NCBI GenBank assembly: GCA_900751785.1
Contig: CAADSM010000035.1
Span: forward strand, 1-19,288
Length of the DNA stretch: 19,288 bases
Origin: Lachnospiraceae bacterium
GTDB taxonomy: Bacteria > Bacillota > Clostridia > Lachnospirales > Lachnospiraceae
Reading direction: 5' to 3'
Part shown: piece by piece, positions 13,058 to 19,288 of the stretch
Layout: every line of letters begins with the position of its first letter
How positions within the stretch are numbered: the stretch's first letter is position 1
The notes under the pieces: generated by a model
Seen by the model: only the letters and a program-made list of their open reading frames with translations
Told to the model about the DNA's origin: nothing
The model's database searches: none
Made by a program: the position numbers and the translations under genes

Positions 13058-13609
13058 TCACAGCCTGACGATCTGCGGCTCGTGCCCCATTGCCGGAATG
13101 ATCTTTTCTGTCAGATCCTCCGTGCGGATCTTCAGGCTGGAAGTATTGATGCACGGATGACATGCGAAATATTCATCCTTCAGCACATCCTCGTCGATCA
13201 GCAGCCGGACTTTCTTCTCGTGATCGTTCATCAGCCCGAGCACGCTCACAGAACCCGGCGTGATATCAAGGTATTTTTCCATATATTCCGGCTTCGCAAA
13301 AGACAGTCGGGAAGAGCCGATCTGGGCAGACAGATATTTTGTCTTAAAAGGCTTATCTCCCGGGATCAGCAGGAGATAAAAATCCGTCTCCTGCCGGTTG
13401 CACAGGAACAGATTCTTGCAGATGGACACCTTATCTTCCTCGCCCTGGCTCAGCGTCCGGTCAATCTCCTCACAGGCCTCCATCGTCATCGCCGCCTCAT
13501 GGTCGATCCTCTGATATTTTACACCGAGCGAATCCAGGAGATCGTACACTCTGATCTCCTTTTCCAGCCGCCCTTCCGCATTCTCCGGTCTTCCGTTTAC
13601 TAATTCCAT
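13058..13609 (-). CDS. ProX/YbaK-type prolyl-tRNA editing protein
   Basis: A 183-aa protein of the YbaK/aminoacyl-tRNA editing superfamily (PF04073), ProX/PrdX branch. Diagnostic segments are CKNLFLCNRQETDFYLLLIP with the probable catalytic Lys65, KPFKTKYLS, the GSVSVLGLMND core, ACHPCINTSSLKI and the closing GHEP. Such free-standing domains hydrolyse mischarged Ala-tRNA(Pro) or similar in trans, correcting errors of prolyl-tRNA synthetase. It is cytosolic. AGGAGA lies seven bases before the ATG. It follows the PF09818 ATPase gene by 63 bp and is probably co-transcribed with it. No clear terminator follows it. The family is firm, the precise tRNA substrate is inferred from the branch. Confidence 0.88.
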   Translation of the reverse strand: MELVNGRPENAEGRLEKEIRVYDLLDSLGVKYQRIDHEAAMTMEACEEIDRTLSQGEEDKVSICKNLFLCNRQETDFYLLLIPGDKPFKTKYLSAQIGSSRLSFAKPEYMEKYLDITPGSVSVLGLMNDHEKKVRLLIDEDVLKDEYFACHPCINTSSLKIRTEDLTEKIIPAMGHEPQIVRL

Positions 13610-13672
13610 TTTCCATTCTCCTCAGTTAAATAAAAATGATACGCTTTAAAAAAAATAGAATCTGCCGCCGCT

Positions 13673-15376
13673 CTACAGGCGCAGTCCCCGATACCGGTTA
13701 AAGCATGCAAAGATTTCCTGCTTTCTCGGCATCGCCATACAGGAGACGCTGGAGCTGCTCTCGCACAGAGCCGAGAGCGTCCCTTTCTCCATGACCTGCT
13801 CAAGCTCTTCCACAACCTGTCTTAAGTCTTTTCGCCCGTTCAGGATATGCTTCTGCGCATACCGCATACAGTATCCCAGCGCCGTCACCTGTTCGCTGTC
13901 CGCGATCTGCTCCACGTAGCGCAGGTCGATCGTCTCCTTATTAATCATGACTCCTTCTCTGGACAGGGTCTTCATCTTGATCCGGTCATTTCCCTTGAAC
14001 GCCGGAGACGGCTGCGGGCATCTCCGGAAATCCGGCTTCTCTGCCGGCGCTTCCGGTCCCGTGATCACCGGATAGCTCTCCGCCTCTTTTTTCGCATACT
14101 CTGTGATATCCTTCGGCACATAGCGGTCCATCTGGATGATCGTATCAGCGATATGGAAATAAGCTCCCGAGCTTCCCGCCACGATCACAGTCGAAATACC
14201 GTAATCCTCATACAGCTCCCGGATCCTCTCGATGAACGGCGTGATAGGCTCCATATCCCGGTGGATGACTCTCTGCATTAGTTCGTCGCGGATCATGAAG
14301 TTCGTCGCGCTTGTATCCTCGTCGATCAGGAGAAGGGACGCCCCCGTCTCAATGCTCTCCACCACATTCGCCGCCTGGGATGTGCTGCCGCTGGCGTCTT
14401 CAGTGCAGAACCCGACCGTGTCCCTGCCATTGGGCAGATCATTGATAAACATGGAAATGTCCGTCTTCCGGATACTCCGCCCATCCTCGGCGCGGATCTT
14501 CATGGCGGTATGATCGGTGACCACGTACTCTCTCCCGTCCCCGGCGATGTGGTCGTACACGCCCAGCTCCAGCGCCTTGAGGAGCGTGGATTTACCGTGA
14601 TAGCCGCCACCCACGATGAGAGTGATCCCTTTACGGATCCCCATCCCGGTGATCTTTCCTCTGTGGGGGAGCTCCATTGTCACTTCCAGCTCCTTCGGGG
14701 AGCGGAACTTCACCCCGCCCTTCATGGGTCTCGGGGAAATGCCGGATTCCCTGGGCAGGATGCTGCCGTCCGCCACGAAAGCGCAGAGTCCCATCTTCGG
14801 CAGCATCTCCCTGATATAGTGCTGATCCTCCGCAAGATCGATGATCGAACGCAGGCGCTTCGCATCCATATTTTTATAGAGCAGGGCATGCTTTACGCAC
14901 TCCGGCACAAAATCAAAAAGGATCTTCTCCAGCTCACGGGCATTGATCGTCCTTCCATTGGCGGGAAAACCGATCTCCATCCTGAGGATGATATCCCCGG
15001 AAGACGGATCGATCCTGCACGCGGTCCGCTCCAGTACCTCCTGTCCGCACCGGCTCACTGAGATAAGCCCGCTCTTGCCCGACCCCTTCGCCTTGAACGC
15101 GAACTGCTCTGCTCTTCGCCCGAACTGCCTTGTCAGCTCGTCCTGCAGGGCGATCCGCTGATGCGCCTCCCGATAGAGCTCCTGTGGAAAAGCGGCTGTC
15201 TTCCCCTTCACATGCACGCTCACCTTGGAAGGAGATGCGAACGGATCTCCCTGCACATGATCGATGGACAGCACATATCCCGGGAACTGGTACGTTCCTC
15301 TTGTATCCTTATAAGCAGGATAACCACGGTGGTCGATCCTGTTCAGCAAACTTCTTAAATCTGTTGATGACTGCAT
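13673..15376 (-). CDS. Predicted ATPase of the ABC class (PF09818)
   Basis: A 567-aa soluble protein matching the COG3044/PF09818 family. The N-terminal third (to about 240) is the family-specific domain (RGYPAYKDTRGTYQF, FPANGRTINARELEKILFD). The ATPase core has Walker A GGGYHGKST (256-264), a signature-like DASGSTSQAANVVE (327-340) and Walker B LLLIDED (348-354) followed by TSATNFMIRD. There are no membrane segments and no permease neighbour, so it is not a transporter. The only well-studied relative I know of is a trypanosome mitochondrial RNA-editing-associated protein, which suggests nucleic-acid binding. It has its own promoter and precedes the tRNA-editing gene. Confidence 0.9.
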   Translation of the reverse strand: MQSSTDLRSLLNRIDHRGYPAYKDTRGTYQFPGYVLSIDHVQGDPFASPSKVSVHVKGKTAAFPQELYREAHQRIALQDELTRQFGRRAEQFAFKAKGSGKSGLISVSRCGQEVLERTACRIDPSSGDIILRMEIGFPANGRTINARELEKILFDFVPECVKHALLYKNMDAKRLRSIIDLAEDQHYIREMLPKMGLCAFVADGSILPRESGISPRPMKGGVKFRSPKELEVTMELPHRGKITGMGIRKGITLIVGGGYHGKSTLLKALELGVYDHIAGDGREYVVTDHTAMKIRAEDGRSIRKTDISMFINDLPNGRDTVGFCTEDASGSTSQAANVVESIETGASLLLIDEDTSATNFMIRDELMQRVIHRDMEPITPFIERIRELYEDYGISTVIVAGSSGAYFHIADTIIQMDRYVPKDITEYAKKEAESYPVITGPEAPAEKPDFRRCPQPSPAFKGNDRIKMKTLSREGVMINKETIDLRYVEQIADSEQVTALGYCMRYAQKHILNGRKDLRQVVEELEQVMEKGTLSALCESSSSVSCMAMPRKQEIFACFNRYRGLRL

Positions 15377-15407
15377 TTTTCAGTTCTCCCTTCCTGTTTT
15401 CCGTTCT

Positions 15408-15436
15408 ATTTTAGACCAGAGGTTTCGTTTTATCAA
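15408..15436 (-). promoter_or_regulatory. Promoter of the PF09818 ATPase/ProX unit
   Basis: Minus strand TTGATA (15431-15436), an exact 17-bp spacer and TAAAAT (15408-15413), about 30 bp before the ATG and just after the glnN terminator. Confidence 0.75.
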
Positions 15437-15449
15437 CATATATCGTCAG

Positions 15450-15477
15450 AAAAGCGCGGACAAAAATCCGCGCTTTT
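15450..15477 (-). terminator. Terminator of glnN
   Basis: AAAAGCGCGGA (15450-15460) pairs perfectly with TCCGCGCTTTT (15467-15477) around a 6-nt loop; the U's of the minus-strand transcript form the end of the stem. It lies 45 bp past the glnN stop. Confidence 0.85.
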
Positions 15478-15521
15478 CCTGCATCTATCTTCTTGTTTTC
15501 CAATCATATTTCCAGAAGGTA

Positions 15522-17636
15522 TTATACCTCGAAGATCAGGTCTCCGTAGGACGGCATCGGCCACGCCTCCTTGTCGACGATCATCTCCAGCTTGTCAACC
15601 GGAGCACGGAGAGCCTCCATTGCCGGGAACACATCAGAGTGATAGAAGTTCGCCTGTTCCTCGCCCGTCTCCTTCGCTGCCGCCTCGTCTGTCACTTTGA
15701 TCAGGGCATCCAGCGCTTTCTTTGTCTCTCCCATGAGTTCCGTCACTTCATTCAGGCATGCCAGCTGCACAGAAGCGTCCGCTCCCGCCGCCTTCACAGA
15801 GTTCACTGTATCAGCCAGTATCTTTGTGTATTTGATGAATGCCGGAAGGAACTGCTTGCTTGCCATATCGATCATCGTGCGTGCCTCAATATTGATTGCC
15901 TTCGCATAGGTCTCATACTGGATCTCCGCACGGGATTGCAGCTCTGCTTCCGTGAACACGCCGAATCTCTCGAAGAGGTTGATGGCTTTGTCTGTCACCA
16001 TTGCCGGGATTGCCTCAACCATGGAGCGGATGTTCGGAAGTCCTCTTCTCTCCGCTTCCTCGACCCAAGCCTCGGAATATCCGTCTCCGTTAAAGACGAT
16101 CCTCTGATTCTCGATCGCATATTTCTTGATCAGATCATGTACTGCCAGATCGAAGTCATCTGCCTTCTCCAGCACGTCGCACGTATCCGCGAAGGCTTCT
16201 GCGACGATCGTGTTCAGCACAATGTTCGGAGATGCGACAGAATCACGTGATCCCACCATACGGAACTCGAATTTATTTCCTGTAAATGCAAACGGCGACG
16301 TTCTGTTTCTGTCGGTCGCATCCTTTGCCAGCTCAGGGAGCGTGCGCACGCCTGTCTCCAGCTTTCCGCCCCTGATGCTGTGCGTTGCCTCGCCTGTGCT
16401 GATCAGCTGCTCCAGTACGTCCTCAAGCTGCTCTCCGAGGAAAACAGAGATGATCGCCGGCGGAGCCTCGTTTGCCCCAAGTCTGTGATCGTTGCCCGGA
16501 TCAGCCGCAGATTCTCTCAGCAGGTCCGCGTGCATGTTCACCGCCCTTAAGATACATGTAAGTACGAGCAGGAACTGCGTATTTTCATGCGGTGTCTTTC
16601 CCGGATCCAGCATGTTGATGCCGTCATCCGTGGTGAGCGACCAGTTGTTATGCTTTCCGGATCCGTTCACTCCCGCAAACGGCTTCTCATGGAGCAGGCA
16701 TTTCAGTCCGTGCTGGCATGCCACTCTCTTCAGCGTCTGCATCACGATCTGGTTGTGGTCGACCGCAATGTTTGCCTCCGCGTAGATCGGAGCAAGCTCG
16801 TGCTGTGCCGGAGCCACCTCGTTGTGCTGCGTTTTGGCGGTAACTCCTACCTTCCACAGCTCTTCATTGACATCCTTCATGAACGCTGCAATTCTCTGGC
16901 GGATCGTTCCGAAGTAATGGTCGTCCAGCTCCTGTCCCTTCGGCGGCATTGCCCCGAAAAGGGTGCGTCCTGTATAGATCAGGTCCTTTCTCTGCTCGAA
17001 CTTCTCAGCATCTACAAGGAAATACTCCTGCTCCGGTCCCACGGACGGCGTTACTTTCTTGGATGTCGTATTTCCGAACAGTCTGAGGAGCCTCAGCGCC
17101 TGCTTATTGATCGCTTCCATGGATCTCAAGAGCGGTGTCTTCTGGTCCAGCGCCTCTCCTGTATAAGAGCAGAAAGCTGTCGGGATACACAGCGTCGCGC
17201 CTGCTGCGTCCTGTCTTACGAATGCCGGCGAGGTGCAGTCCCACGCAGTATAACCTCTCGCCTCGAAGGTGGCTCTAAGCCCTCCCGACGGGAATGAGGA
17301 AGCATCAGGCTCACCCTTGATCAGCTCTTTTCCGGAAAAGCTCATCAGCACCTTGCCGCTCGGCAGCGGTGCAGAGATAAAGGAATCATGCTTCTCCGCT
17401 GTCACTCCTGTCAGCGGCAGGAACCAGTGCGTATAGTGGGTAGCGCCCTTCTCGATGGCCCATTCTTTCATCTCATGCGCAATGACATCAGCAGTCTCAA
17501 GATCCAGCTCTTTTCCTTCCTCGATCGTCTTCTTCAGATTTTTGTATACCTTCTTTGGAAGCCGCTGCTGCATTACAGTATCGTTGAATACATTCTCGCC
17601 AAAGATCTCGGCTACATTGATTAATTCTGTGCTCAT
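15522..17636 (-). CDS. glnN: Glutamine synthetase type III
   Basis: A 704-aa protein, the length usual for type III (GlnN) enzymes. It makes glutamine from glutamate, ammonia and ATP in the cytosol. Type III features seen are THYTHWFLPLTG (66-77), the KHDSFISAP region, GPEQEYFLVD (200-209) with metal-binding Glu residues, QHNEVAPAQHELAP (270-283), PFAGVNGSGKHNNWS (319-333) of the ATP/glutamate site, and the FEFRMVGS segment. The start is the ATG at 17636 (MSTELINVAEIFG), with GGAAGGGA upstream. An in-frame GTG at 17720 would add 28 residues with no ribosome site. The leader carries a strong promoter and, only about 13 nt into the transcript, a terminator hairpin, suggesting transcription attenuation. 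Confidence 0.96.
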   Translation of the reverse strand: MSTELINVAEIFGENVFNDTVMQQRLPKKVYKNLKKTIEEGKELDLETADVIAHEMKEWAIEKGATHYTHWFLPLTGVTAEKHDSFISAPLPSGKVLMSFSGKELIKGEPDASSFPSGGLRATFEARGYTAWDCTSPAFVRQDAAGATLCIPTAFCSYTGEALDQKTPLLRSMEAINKQALRLLRLFGNTTSKKVTPSVGPEQEYFLVDAEKFEQRKDLIYTGRTLFGAMPPKGQELDDHYFGTIRQRIAAFMKDVNEELWKVGVTAKTQHNEVAPAQHELAPIYAEANIAVDHNQIVMQTLKRVACQHGLKCLLHEKPFAGVNGSGKHNNWSLTTDDGINMLDPGKTPHENTQFLLVLTCILRAVNMHADLLRESAADPGNDHRLGANEAPPAIISVFLGEQLEDVLEQLISTGEATHSIRGGKLETGVRTLPELAKDATDRNRTSPFAFTGNKFEFRMVGSRDSVASPNIVLNTIVAEAFADTCDVLEKADDFDLAVHDLIKKYAIENQRIVFNGDGYSEAWVEEAERRGLPNIRSMVEAIPAMVTDKAINLFERFGVFTEAELQSRAEIQYETYAKAINIEARTMIDMASKQFLPAFIKYTKILADTVNSVKAAGADASVQLACLNEVTELMGETKKALDALIKVTDEAAAKETGEEQANFYHSDVFPAMEALRAPVDKLEMIVDKEAWPMPSYGDLIFEV

Positions 17637-17770
17637 AGTAATCCCTTCCTTTTTAAATCTTTTCCATTCCGGGGAGCCGCAGAAACGTTCAGCCGCCGCA
17701 ACCCTGTCTCCCTCTGCCACAGAAGCATTCCCGGATGTTTTCCGCAGAAAGCCCGGATCGGTTTCCTACG

Positions 17771-17806
17771 AAAAAAGGGCACTCCAAGCTATGTTGGAAC
17801 GCCCTT
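17771..17806 (-). terminator. Terminator-like hairpin (attenuator) in the glnN leader
   Basis: AAGGGC, internal GT/GT loop, TCCAA, loop CATAGC, TTGGA, GCCCTT, then TTTTTT on the minus strand. It lies downstream of the glnN promoter and about 135 bp before the gene, so transcripts starting at that promoter must read through it. It could also end fba read-through. The hexaloop lacks the A1/G4 pattern of ANTAR target loops as I know it. Confidence 0.75.
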
Positions 17807-17825
17807 GTTCTTGTCTACGTGTGAC

Positions 17826-17854
17826 AGTATACCTCAATCTTTTGAAAAAGGCAA
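17826..17854 (-). promoter_or_regulatory. Promoter of glnN
   Basis: Minus strand TTGCCT (17849-17854), an exact 17-bp spacer and TATACT (17826-17831). The predicted start is near 17819, so the leader is about 180 nt. Confidence 0.7.
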
Positions 17855-17923
17855 GCAAAACTTTGCAAAAAATTATTTAGGTAATTCTCAAAATGTTACC
17901 GTTCACAGTAACCTCAAAATTTT

Positions 17924-18787
17924 TCAGGCCTTTCCTACAGATCCGAATAACTCCATTTTCTCTTTTACTTTAGCCATGATAGCTTCTGCGCCCGGTTTCA
18001 GGAGCTTACGAGGATCAAATCCCTTGCCCTGTTTGTCCTTGCCTGCCTCGATGTACTCGCGTGTTGCCTCTGCGAATACGATCTGGCACTCTGTATTTAC
18101 GTTGATCTTAGCAACGCCGAGGCTGATCGCTTTCTTGATCATATCATCCGGGATTCCTGTGCCTCCGTGAAGTACGAGCGGCATATCGCCTGTCTTCTGC
18201 TGGATCGCATCCAGAGTCTCAAAGCTTAATCCTTCCCAGTTGTCCGGATATACGCCGTGGATATTACCGATTCCTGCTGCCAGGAAGTCGATTCCGAGAT
18301 CAGCGATTCTCTTGCACTCGTCCGGATCAGCGCACTCGCCCTTACCGATAACGCCGTCTTCCTCGCCACCGATAGCTCCTACCTCTGCCTCCAGGGACAT
18401 TCCATGGTCGTGAGCGATCTTAACGAGCTCTGTTGTCTTAGCTACGTTCTCTTCGATCGGATAGTGTGATCCGTCGAACATGATGGATGAGAAGCCTGCT
18501 TCCACGCATTTCAGGCATCCGTCATAGCTGCCGTGATCCAGGTGAAGGGCTACCGGAACTGTGATGTTGAGCTCTTCGATCATTCCGTTTACCATTCCTA
18601 CAACAGTCTTGTATCCTGCCATATATTTTCCTGCGCCCTCAGACACACCGAGGATGACCGGTGAATTGCACTCCTGTGCTGTCAAAAGGATTGATTTCGT
18701 CCACTCAAGGTTGTTGATGTTGAACTGGCCCACTGCATAGTGGCCTGCTTTTGCTTTCTGAAGCATTTCTGTTGCTGATACTAACAT
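17924..18787 (-). CDS. fba: Class II fructose-1,6-bisphosphate aldolase
   Basis: A 287-aa zinc-dependent aldolase that splits fructose-1,6-bisphosphate into dihydroxyacetone phosphate and glyceraldehyde-3-phosphate in glycolysis. Key residues are seen: HLDHGS (82-87) with catalytic Asp84 and zinc ligand His85, SLEAEVGAIGGEED with Glu134, NIHGVY (His177), LHGGTGIP (His207) and KINVNTECQ binding phosphate. The start is the ATG at 18787, preceded by GGAGGAGAAA. Longer in-frame starts up to 19003 would run through this gene's promoter and the tRNA-Glu terminator. It is a single-gene unit; a weak 5-bp hairpin (17895-17912) is the only terminator-like sequence between its stop and glnN's promoter. 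Confidence 0.97.
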   Translation of the reverse strand: MLVSATEMLQKAKAGHYAVGQFNINNLEWTKSILLTAQECNSPVILGVSEGAGKYMAGYKTVVGMVNGMIEELNITVPVALHLDHGSYDGCLKCVEAGFSSIMFDGSHYPIEENVAKTTELVKIAHDHGMSLEAEVGAIGGEEDGVIGKGECADPDECKRIADLGIDFLAAGIGNIHGVYPDNWEGLSFETLDAIQQKTGDMPLVLHGGTGIPDDMIKKAISLGVAKINVNTECQIVFAEATREYIEAGKDKQGKGFDPRKLLKPGAEAIMAKVKEKMELFGSVGKA

Positions 18788-18838
18788 TTTCTTCTCCTCC
18801 AATTCTAATGCCCGTGCGGGGTTTTTTAGTACTTCTCT

Positions 18839-18867
18839 ATTATAGCTTATCCCACTGAAAAACACAA
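18839..18867 (-). promoter_or_regulatory. Promoter of fba
   Basis: Minus strand consensus -10 TATAAT (18839-18844), a 17-bp spacer and a weak -35 TTGTGT (18862-18867), about 50 bp before the ATG. Confidence 0.7.
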
Positions 18868-18982
18868 TCTCAAGTTTTCTGAGTTTCCCTGGATCCACCA
18901 CATCTGCTTTTATTTCAGGCATTCCATCTTCATGATATATAAGGAGGTTATATGTCTGACCGCGCTTCAGAAATTCGAAAAT

Positions 18983-19008
18983 AAAAAAAAGCCTTGATTC
19001 CAAGGCTT
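18983..19008 (-). terminator. Terminator of tRNA-Glu
   Basis: AAGCCTTG (18989-18996) pairs with CAAGGCTT (19001-19008) around a 4-nt loop and is followed on the minus strand by a run of eight T's. It lies six bases after the tRNA 3' end. Confidence 0.92.
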
Positions 19009-19014
19009 TCTTAG

Positions 19015-19086
19015 TGACTCCGAGGGGAATCGAACCCCTGATTCCAGCGTGAGAGGCTAGCGTCTTGACCGCTTGACCACGGAGCC
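19015..19086 (-). tRNA. tRNA-Glu (anticodon CTC)
   Basis: The cloverleaf reads acceptor GGCTCCG/CGGAGTC (one G-U), D-arm GTCA...GAC, anticodon stem CTAGC/GCTGG (one wobble) with loop CTCTCAC (anticodon CTC, reads GAG), and T-arm GGGGT/CCCTC region with loop TCGATTC. The 3' CCA is not encoded. It has its own promoter and terminator. Confidence 0.94.
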
Positions 19087-19135
19087 GTCTTTATCTTTTT
19101 TGTTCTGAAACTGTTGTGTCTCACGAACGAAACTA

Positions 19136-19164
19136 AGTATACTACATGTTTTCACATAATGCAA
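19136..19164 (-). promoter_or_regulatory. Promoter of tRNA-Glu
   Basis: Minus strand TTGCAT (19159-19164), exact 17-bp spacer, TATACT (19136-19141), 50 bp before the tRNA 5' end. The same TTGCAT -35 is used by tRNA-Val in this window. Confidence 0.65.
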
Positions 19165-19200
19165 GTACTTTTTTGAAATTTTTTTAATTTTTTGTAACTA

Positions 19201-19262
19201 TTCAGCCTTCCGGCTGAAGCCACGGGTTTTACACCGGCTAGAAAATAGCCGGTGTACCCATG
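19201..19262 (-). mobile_element. Hairpin pair resembling an IS200/IS605-family end
   Basis: Read leftward, CATGGG-u-ACACCGGCTA / TAGCCGGTGT-aaaa-CCCGTG forms a long hairpin (19221-19262) with a U-G wobble that exists only on the minus-strand RNA. A second stem follows, TTCAGCC-GGAA-GGCTGAA (19201-19218), then TAGTTAC. Subterminal hairpins with a CCCGTGGCTTCAGCC-like segment are typical of IS200/IS605 right ends and of the omega-RNA 3' region of TnpB genes. The transposon itself would lie to the right, outside the window, and no tnpB is visible. Assignment is by resemblance only. Confidence 0.45.
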
Positions 19263-19288
19263 AATAACTTCTTTAAGTTTTCTATCAG

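Noticed and set aside
16587..17297. Long rightward open frame opposite glnN (also 15639-16250)
   Set aside because: Translations are Arg/Leu/Cys-rich shadows of the glutamine synthetase codons with no domain resemblance and no ribosome site.
17637..17720. 28-residue N-terminal extension of glutamine synthetase
   Set aside because: The GTG has no ribosome site. The ATG at 17636 has GGAAGGGA and the usual type III start.
17761..17820. ANTAR-target RNA in the glnN leader
   Set aside because: Only one hairpin is present before glnN's early leader and its hexaloop CATAGC lacks the expected A at position 1 and G at position 4.
18788..19003. N-terminal extension of fructose-bisphosphate aldolase by 72 residues
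   Set aside because: The extension crosses the fba promoter and part of the tRNA-Glu terminator. The ATG at 18787 has a perfect ribosome site and begins the family's normal N-terminus.

Overview
The window looks like a stretch of a gut-type Clostridia chromosome, probably Lachnospiraceae. Supporting this are AGGAGG-type ribosome binding sites, sigma-A promoters of TTGNNN-17-TATAAT type, a type III glutamine synthetase, a class II fructose-bisphosphate aldolase, a DegV protein, and a Gld-like ABC exporter with DUF4340. The genus cannot be fixed from sequence alone.

Region 1 (about 1-3683) is clearly AT-richer than the rest and reads as the end of an integrated element. A leftward operon encodes an 82-aa acidic protein, a double zinc-ribbon membrane protein, a zinc-ribbon/coiled-coil membrane protein and a zinc-ribbon YbjQ-family protein. 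A divergent XRE regulator sits beside it, and two TAGAG-N7-CTCTA operators lie in the shared promoter region. The island ends at a 3' fragment of a tRNA (probably Leu) with its own terminator (3659-3730), the expected footprint of a tyrosine integrase. No integrase gene is in view.

Region 2 (about 3684-7020) holds tRNA-Val(CAC), a TetR regulator divergent from a DegV lipid-binding protein, a large bidirectional terminator, and a two-gene leftward unit: a membrane zinc-ribbon protein and a J-domain/TPR protein with an unusual Cys/Gly-rich tail.

Region 3 (about 7080-13000) is a leftward ABC exporter operon, ATPase, permease, GldG-like auxiliary protein and DUF4340 protein, closed by a terminator. 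A membrane-anchored SGNH/GDSL hydrolase with its own promoter lies upstream.

Region 4 (about 13050-19086) is leftward housekeeping: tRNA-Glu(CTC) with terminator, fba, glnN with a terminator-like hairpin in its leader, then an ABC-class ATPase of the PF09818 type followed by a ProX/YbaK-type tRNA-editing protein.

The right edge (19201-19262) has two strong hairpins that resemble an IS200/IS605 (TnpB-type) end.

The most unusual parts are the zinc-ribbon cassette with its operator array, the attenuator-like glnN leader, the J-domain protein with Cys/Gly tail, and the IS200/IS605-like end. Family assignments come from reading the translations by eye; no database search was run.
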